From Rapana venosa (Eukaryota > Mollusca > Gastropoda > Neogastropoda > Muricidae): a stretch of 64,000 nucleotides of DNA. Of this stretch, positions 57,889-64,000 are shown piece by piece. Position numbers and translations under genes: made by a program. The stretch covers positions 67,303,990 through 67,367,989 of the forward strand of contig CM054143.1 of the NCBI GenBank assembly GCA_028751875.1, written 5' to 3'. The notes below the pieces were generated by a model. It ran no database searches and was not told the DNA's origin. It saw only the letters and a list, made by a program, of their open reading frames with translations. Within the stretch, counting starts at the first letter, position 1, and each line of letters begins with the position of its first letter.

Positions 57889-58512
57889 CATAACAACACC
57901 TAGATACTTCACAGCCGTTGATAGAGGGACTGATATATTGCCGAGTTTTATTGAAGCTGTTGTAATGGAAGAGAGTTTGTGTTTGGTCCCTACAAGCATG
58001 GCTTTGGTTTCATATGCATTTAGCTGTAACTTGTTCTGGGCCATATTTGTCAGAAGATAAGGCAGATTTTCAGGAGTAACACTGCTTTGAATCTGAGAGT
58101 CATCTCGTAAAAATGATGGTTGATTTGATGAGGGTTTATTATATGTGACAGTGGGCAGTGTAAAGAATAAAATGAACAGAACTGATCCCTGTGGGACTCC
58201 GCATTCCAGTTTGGCAGGTATTGATTGAATCTTGTTTACTGCAACTGTTTGGAATCTGTCAGTAAGGTATAAATTAAACCAGGAGAGGGCTGTTCTAGTA
58301 ACACCGAACGTTTTTTGAAGACTTGAGAGAAGAATTGACTGGTCTATAGTGTTAAAGGCTGCTGATAAGTCGAGTAGAGTGAGAAGGGAGATTTTCCCTG
58401 AGTCAGAAGCGTGTTTAAAGTGTGTACTATGGTGGTTTTAGTGCTGTGGTTGACGCGATAGGCAGACTGAAACTCAGGAACGAGATTGTTGGAGAGAAGG
58501 TGGTTGTTGAGC
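57889..58512 (-). pseudogene. CR1/L2-like LINE fragment, reversed
   Basis: Matches the reverse of the RT core: landmarks for CGVPQGS, YADD-region and LNA-like parts can be followed through frameshifts (for example CCCTGTGGGACTCCGCATTC, 58184-58203). It is cut at 57888 by the neighbouring LINE and at 58512 by a minisatellite. Confidence 0.85.
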
Positions 58513-58783
58513 TGCACATACACTATAAGATCCTCACTAAAGAACATACACTATAAGACCCTCACTAAACGACATACACTATAAGATCCTCACTAAAGGA
58601 CATACACTATAAGATCCTCACTAAAGGACATACACTATAAGATCCTCACTAAAGGACATACACTATAAGATCCTCACTAAAGGACATACACTATAAGACC
58701 CTCACTAAAGGACATACACTATAAGACCCTCACTAAAGGACATACACTATAAGATCCTCACTAAAGGACATACACTATAAGAC

Positions 58784-58785
<2 letters not shown>
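58513..58785. repeat. 28-bp minisatellite
   Basis: About ten units of ACATACACTATAAGATCC plus TCACTAAAGG, with T/C changes (GATCC or GACCC). It passes into a CA run. Confidence 0.97.

Positions 58786-58820
<35 letters not shown>
58786..58820. repeat. (CA)n microsatellite
   Basis: Short CA run at the end of the minisatellite. Confidence 0.95.
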
Positions 58821-58823
<3 letters not shown>

Positions 58824-59272
58824 CTTTCTGTAAAAGGGGGAAAGGGGCAAGGGAGGGAGGGAGGTGTGACAGTGTGGGTGGTGACAGTGGTGATTGAAGT
58901 CGACCTGCAGGCACGGACATGTAGCATGCGTGGATGAGTTTGTCATTTAGCTGAACCCAGGAAGGAAGGGCGGTGGGAGGGGGGGGGGAGGGAGGGGGAG
59001 GTGGGAGGCGCAGAGAGATAGAAGACAGACAGACAGAGGGACAGAGAGAAAGACAGATTTACAATGATGAAAAGAGAGTAGTCAAACAGATGGATGACAG
59101 ACAGACAGACAGATAAACTCGCGAATGACATAAGAGGGGCTTTAGAGGAGACCAAGAAAGAAACGAAGAAAGAAAGAAAGCTAGCTAGATAACTGGATTA
59201 GACAGATAGATACATAGATAGACAGACAGACAGATAGACAGACAGACAGACAGATAGATAGACAGACGGACT
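58821..59272. repeat. G-rich and (GACA)n / (GATA)n simple repeats
   Basis: GGGAGG-rich at about 58975-59005, AGAAAGAA at about 59155-59180, and GACA/GATA units at 59095-59115 and 59205-59270. No gene. Confidence 0.85.
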
Positions 59273-61198
59273 TTTTTTGATGTAAAAAAAGCATATGAGC
59301 AAGTATGGCACAGTCGACTTTTACATAAATTAAAATCTGTTGGAATTTCGGGTTGTATGTTTAATTTCATCAAACATTTTCTGTCAGATAGATCTATTCA
59401 GTCCAGAATAGGAGGTACGTATTCAAATACAAGAACTTTGGATATGGGTTTACCACAAGGTTCTGTAATTGCTCCTATATTATTTAATATACTAATAGCT
59501 GATTTACCCAAAATGTTGTCAAAAGATTCAGTTTTAGTTCAGTATGCGGATGACATTTGCTTGTGGATGAAGGTGACATTAAAACGAAAGACTCCACTTC
59601 GAACTGTAAAGTATATAGAGAAACTTTATCAGTCTGAACTGAATAAAATCAGCTCATTTATGACAGAAAATGGGCTTAGCTTGTCGATGGAAAAAACAAA
59701 TATGATGCTTTTTAATTCAGGTTATGACCCTGGGAAGCTTCCTTCTTTTTCTATAGATGATGATGAAATATTATATACCCAACATGTTAAATTTCTGGGC
59801 GTTATTCTGACTCCTAAATTGTCTTGGTATAATCATATCAGCTATATACTGAATAAAGCAAGAAAAAGTTTAAATTTTCTAAAAATTGTGTGTAAACAAC
59901 CTTGGGGGCAAGATACAAAATCACTTATATCTTTAGCTACTTCTTTAGTGCGCTCAAGACTTACATATGGACAAGAGGTGTTTTTCAGTGCGCCACGATA
60001 CTTGTTAAATAAATTGCAAAGCATAGACAGTAAAGCACTCAAGTTATCTCTTGGAGTTCCTTTTCATGCATCTATTTTAGGCTCTTACAAGGAAACAGGT
60101 GTGCTACCTCTTGACGAACATAGAGAATTCTGTGCTGCAAAGTATATTTTGAGATGTTATTCAAACGAAAATTATTCACAAAAAGAAGTTAGCTTATGTT
60201 CGGACATACATTTTGTTAAACGAGCTAGGTCAATTGAATCGCTAACATCTATAAAGACGTACACCTCGGATATCTTCAAAGATTCTAAAATTGATGAAAA
60301 CGGTCTTGCTGTTAGACCGTCTTTTTCAGCTGTCCCTGAATGGGAAATGAATAAGCCAATATTTGACATGTGTCATACAAATCTATCAAAAAACGATTCA
60401 CCTAACATTCTTGCAAGCTTAGTGAATTCGCATATTGACACTCGCTATTCAGACCACTTAAAAATATACACAGATGGATCAAAACTTGATAACAAACAGG
60501 TAGGTGCAGCCTTCGTTATACCAGCCCATAACATTGAGAAAATATATCATATAACTAGTGGCGTTTCTATCTTTACTGCAGAGCTCTTTGCAATATTGAT
60601 GGCTCTCAACTATTTTGGTCCACTTCCTCACAAAGATTTGAATATTGTACTATATGTTGATTCTAAATCTGTATTGTGCGCATTAAATTCCTTTAATCAA
60701 AATATTAGAGTAGAAATGATCACTGAAATCAAACATGCTGTTCATTTATTGTCGTTGAAAGGCATCATTGTTACTTTTTGCTGGGTTCCTTCCCACTGTG
60801 GGATTATTGCTAATGAATGGGTCGATAGAGCTGCGCGACGAGGAGCACGCAATGTTGAAGGATCACTTATAGTCAATATTTCGTTAGACTTGCGAGAGGG
60901 TTATGAACTTTTAAAGCATACTTCCTATAATAAGGCCATTAAAAAATTGCTAAATTCTAATTGTTACTACACTCAAAATTGCCTAAATATGACGGATGTA
61001 CAAAACACTAATCGTTTCTGTGCAAAGTCACCTATGTCTGCTTCCAGAAATATATCAAGCTTGGCTTATAGATTTCGTTTAAATGCTCTTCGCACAAAAT
61101 ACTGCAAGAACATAATATGCATGTGTGGAAAACAAATTAGCGCCAGGCATCTACTTACTGGTTGTCCTAGAATTAAAGAAATCGTTTCTATAACATGA
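59273..61198 (+). CDS. I-like LINE polymerase: RT plus RNase H, 5'-truncated, uninterrupted
   Basis: Open from the truncation point: 28 codons precede the first ATG at 59357, with FFDVKKAYEQVWH, the first RT catalytic motif. Counting from that Met (613 residues): GLPQGSVIAPILF at 31-43, YADD at 63-66 and VKFLGVILTPKLSW about 144-157. An RNase H domain spans about 368-495 with its acidic residues visible (YTDGSK Asp373, TAEL Glu409, YVDSKS Asp435, EWVDRAAR Asp490). A C-terminal cluster CMCGKQISARHLLTGC (588-603) resembles a Cys-Cys-His-Cys knuckle. RT followed by RNase H is typical of the I/Nimb group. The nuclease and ORF1 are missing, so the copy is not autonomous. The unbroken frame suggests recent insertion. 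Confidence 0.9.
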   Translation, partial: FFDVKKAYEQVWHSRLLHKLKSVGISGCMFNFIKHFLSDRSIQSRIGGTYSNTRTLDMGLPQGSVIAPILFNILIADLPKMLSKDSVLVQYADDICLWMKVTLKRKTPLRTVKYIEKLYQSELNKISSFMTENGLSLSMEKTNMMLFNSGYDPGKLPSFSIDDDEILYTQHVKFLGVILTPKLSWYNHISYILNKARKSLNFLKIVCKQPWGQDTKSLISLATSLVRSRLTYGQEVFFSAPRYLLNKLQSIDSKALKLSLGVPFHASILGSYKETGVLPLDEHREFCAAKYILRCYSNENYSQKEVSLCSDIHFVKRARSIESLTSIKTYTSDIFKDSKIDENGLAVRPSFSAVPEWEMNKPIFDMCHTNLSKNDSPNILASLVNSHIDTRYSDHLKIYTDGSKLDNKQVGAAFVIPAHNIEKIYHITSGVSIFTAELFAILMALNYFGPLPHKDLNIVLYVDSKSVLCALNSFNQNIRVEMITEIKHAVHLLSLKGIIVTFCWVPSHCGIIANEWVDRAARRGARNVEGSLIVNISLDLREGYELLKHTSYNKAIKKLLNSNCYYTQNCLNMTDVQNTNRFCAKSPMSASRNISSLAYRFRLNALRTKYCKNIICMCGKQISARHLLTGCPRIKEIVSIT

Positions 61199-61650
61199 AA
61201 GATCCCTTACTTTTAGAATCATCTGTAACGCTTAAAAGCATCCTAAACAATGATATACTTCTTTGCAAAATTTCTGAATATTTGCTACACAGCCCAGTCG
61301 GTATCTTCCTGTGATTGATCATCTTGTTTTAAAGCTTATCATTTAAATGAATGTTCTGTAAACCTCTCTTAATGCCCTGTGTTTTTTACCCCATACTTTG
61401 TGCTAATATCTACGTTCCCAAAGTCCAAACTTTTTGGCTAGTTATAGTACCTATTGTTAGTTTTCAGAGTTTTTCTTGTTCTATTTGTTATCCAAGACTG
61501 GTTGAAGATTTAGAAACATGTTCTTGCTTATTCCCCTAAAGGTTTTTTTGGGGGGTTTTTTTCTTGGTTTTTTTTGGGTTTTTTTTTGGGGGGGTACTTG
61601 GTTTTTTTAGCAAGGCCCTAAGTTTTGTATAACTGTTTGTTGATTAGGCT
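61199..61650 (+). mobile_element. 3' untranslated region of the I-like LINE
   Basis: Non-coding, AT-rich, with alternating T and G homopolymers at 61541-61605. The end is not sharply defined; a CA tract starts at about 61660. Confidence 0.5.
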
Positions 61651-61657
61651 ATTTACT

Positions 61658-62281
<624 letters not shown>

Positions 62282-62329
62282 CGTCTGATATCACTTTTTG
62301 GTGGAAGGACGTTAAACTGAAGAACTAAC

Positions 62330-62331
62330 TA

Positions 62332-62424
<93 letters not shown>

Positions 62425-62435
62425 TGATAGACAGT

Positions 62436-62503
<68 letters not shown>

Positions 62504-62533
62504 CAGATAGATAGATAGAAAGATATAGATAGG

Positions 62534-62565
<32 letters not shown>

Positions 62566-62650
62566 TGATAGATAGATAGATAGATAGGTAGAACGATATA
62601 GATAGATGGATAGACAGACAGACAGACAGACAGAAAGACAGACAGATAGA

Positions 62651-62690
<40 letters not shown>

Positions 62691-62699
62691 TAGACAGAC

Positions 62700-62734
<35 letters not shown>

Positions 62735-62739
62735 CAGAC

Positions 62740-62770
<31 letters not shown>

Positions 62771-62850
62771 CAGATAGATAGACAGATAGATAGACAGACA
62801 GACAGATAGATAGATAGATAGATAGACAGATAGATAGACAGATAGAACAG
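62330..62850. repeat. (GACA)n / (GATA)n array
   Basis: About 520 bp of alternating GATA and GACA blocks. All minus-strand frames are open (Leu/Ser/Ile/Tyr/Val/Cys) because the units lack stops there. Confidence 0.97.
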
Positions 62851-63240
62851 GAAAATTGGTAAGGATACAAGAAACAGAACCGAGGAGAAAAAGGAGAGAA
62901 AAGTCAGCAGAGACAACAGACATTTCCACAAACTGACTGAAAGAAAACCAAGAAAGAAACGTGGAAAAAGCAAGGAAGAAGGAAAGCAAAGAAGAAAAGA
63001 CAACAGGGAAAGGAAAGAAGAAATAGAGACAAAAAGAAAAACAACAACAGAAAGACAAACAAACAGAAAGAAAGAAAAAAAGGAAGGGAAGAAAGAAAGG
63101 GAAAAAAAAGAAGGAAAGAGAGAATCTAAGAAAGAAAACTAGGAAAAGGAAGGAGACAAGGACAAAGAGAAAGACAGGAAAGAAGAAAGTACAGAAAAAA
63201 CAAAAGAAAGAAAATGAAAATATGAATGCCAGAAAAAATT
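62851..63240. repeat. Purine-rich (GAAA)n-type tract
   Basis: Almost uninterrupted A/G on the plus strand for about 370 bp, with GAAAGAAA and GGAAGG motifs, followed by a C run at about 63247-63270. Confidence 0.85.
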
Positions 63241-63270
63241 ACCGCGCCCCCCTCGCCCCCCCCCCCCCTC

Positions 63271-63539
63271 CCAACTAAAATGAGATGAAAAGAAAGACAA
63301 ACACAAAAAAACAGAAAAGAAGAAAAGATCACTTGGCTGGGAACAAACCTTGTAACCTCCCTTGTATCCTTTAAATAGGATCCCCAAACATAAGGCACAA
63401 GGATTCACTAGGCGTTTATTTTTTTCTATTTTTGTGTGTGTGCAACATATATTTTAAGCATATTTTCTTCCTCTGTTTATCATCGTCTTTCCATGGCAGC
63501 TTTAGAAGGCCACAGCAATATCTGATAGTCTCGTGAATG
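63271..63539. other. Unassigned sequence
   Basis: No gene or known repeat. Confidence 0.3.
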
Positions 63540-63726
63540 CGATTGACACTTCTCCATACTTCTGAAAAGTGTCTCGCTGTAAGGTACCTTGACACTTCTC
63601 CATACTTCTGAAAAGTGTCTCACTGTAAGGTACCTTGACACTTCTCCATACTTCTGAAAAGTGTCTCGCTGTAAGGTACCTTGACACTTCTCCATACTTC
63701 TGAAAAGTGTCTCGCTGTAAGGTACC
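63540..63726. repeat. 46-bp minisatellite with internal hairpin, four units
   Basis: Each unit has TTGACACTTCTCCATAC, then TCTGAAAAGTGTC and CTGTAAGGTACC. GACACTT and AAGTGTC within one unit can pair. Confidence 0.95.
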
Positions 63727-64000
63727 ACAGCAGGTGAAGCTGCAATCCCTGCAGGAACCTCTGACGAAGGCTCTTCCAGGAGCCGAGACCTTAGTCAGGT
63801 CAGGCCACAGGCATGGTCTTACACAAAAATGCCTAAAATGCTGTCATTGTAAGATTTTATTATCTAGCATATTTTTTCTTTCAAATCTAATTCTTGAAAA
63901 TCATTTTCAAAAATGATTGAGACGTTGTAAGTGGTTACCTACACTTCTTTTCCTCCACTCATCTCATCTGCTCCCACAATCCCCTCCAGGGTCGTAAGGG
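63727..64000. other. Unassigned sequence at window end
   Basis: No gene recognised. Confidence 0.3.

Noticed and set aside
58513..58785. CRISPR-like appearance of regular 28-bp repeats (also 63540-63726)
   Set aside because: Units are contiguous with no unique spacers, and the sequence is eukaryotic.
62325..63058. Leu/Ser/Ile-rich, membrane-like ORFs on the minus strand
   Set aside because: Translations of GATA/GACA tetranucleotides and a polypurine tract.

Overview
This window looks like nuclear DNA from a marine invertebrate, most probably a gastropod mollusc. The reasons are very long (CA/TG)n, (GATA/GACA)n and (CT)n tracts, several kilobase-scale minisatellites, tRNA-derived SINEs of the kind known from molluscs, and many non-LTR retrotransposons (RTE-like, CR1/L2-like, I-like and others). 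There is no operon structure, no ribosomal or true tRNA gene and no CRISPR array. The organism call is inference; no species can be named.

Only one convincing host gene is present. It is a single-exon reading frame of about 1371 codons at 14799-18914 (+). It encodes tandem tryptophan-containing helical repeats of about 58 residues, a few ankyrin repeats and a C-terminal SOCS box, so it is probably a substrate receptor of a Cullin5-Elongin B/C ubiquitin ligase. It lies between two minisatellite regions. The downstream array is built from the last codons of the SOCS box itself. Two inverted copies of a 1.1-kb LTR-like repeat (980-2092 and 21768-22909) flank the region.

Layout. 1-14.8 kb holds microsatellites, SINEs, LINE 3' ends, an RTE-like LINE carrying a nested tRNA/5S-type SINE (3.8-5.0 kb), a 72-bp-arm palindrome at 11.3 kb and three minisatellites. 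14.8-23 kb holds the gene, its 3' array, a CR1/L2 fragment, a SINE and the second LTR-like copy. 23.7-27.3 kb is a 33-bp satellite with a higher-order duplication of about 1.55 kb. 28.7-38.5 kb is a 45-bp satellite split by three separate LINE insertions. 41-52.2 kb is a Russian-doll stack: a LINE with a 2A-like peptide is interrupted by an RTE-like LINE, which is itself interrupted by two CR1/L2 LINEs. 52.3-58.5 kb holds reversed CR1/L2 copies and another LINE. 59.3-61.6 kb is an I-like LINE with an uninterrupted RT and RNase H frame. 61.6-64 kb is mostly simple repeats.

Both nested CR1/L2 insertions, and the SINE insertion in the other RTE copy, can be checked inside the window because the paralogous RTE copy carries the empty site. 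This allows a relative dating of the families: 2A-LINE before RTE, and RTE before CR1/L2 and the tRNA/5S SINE.
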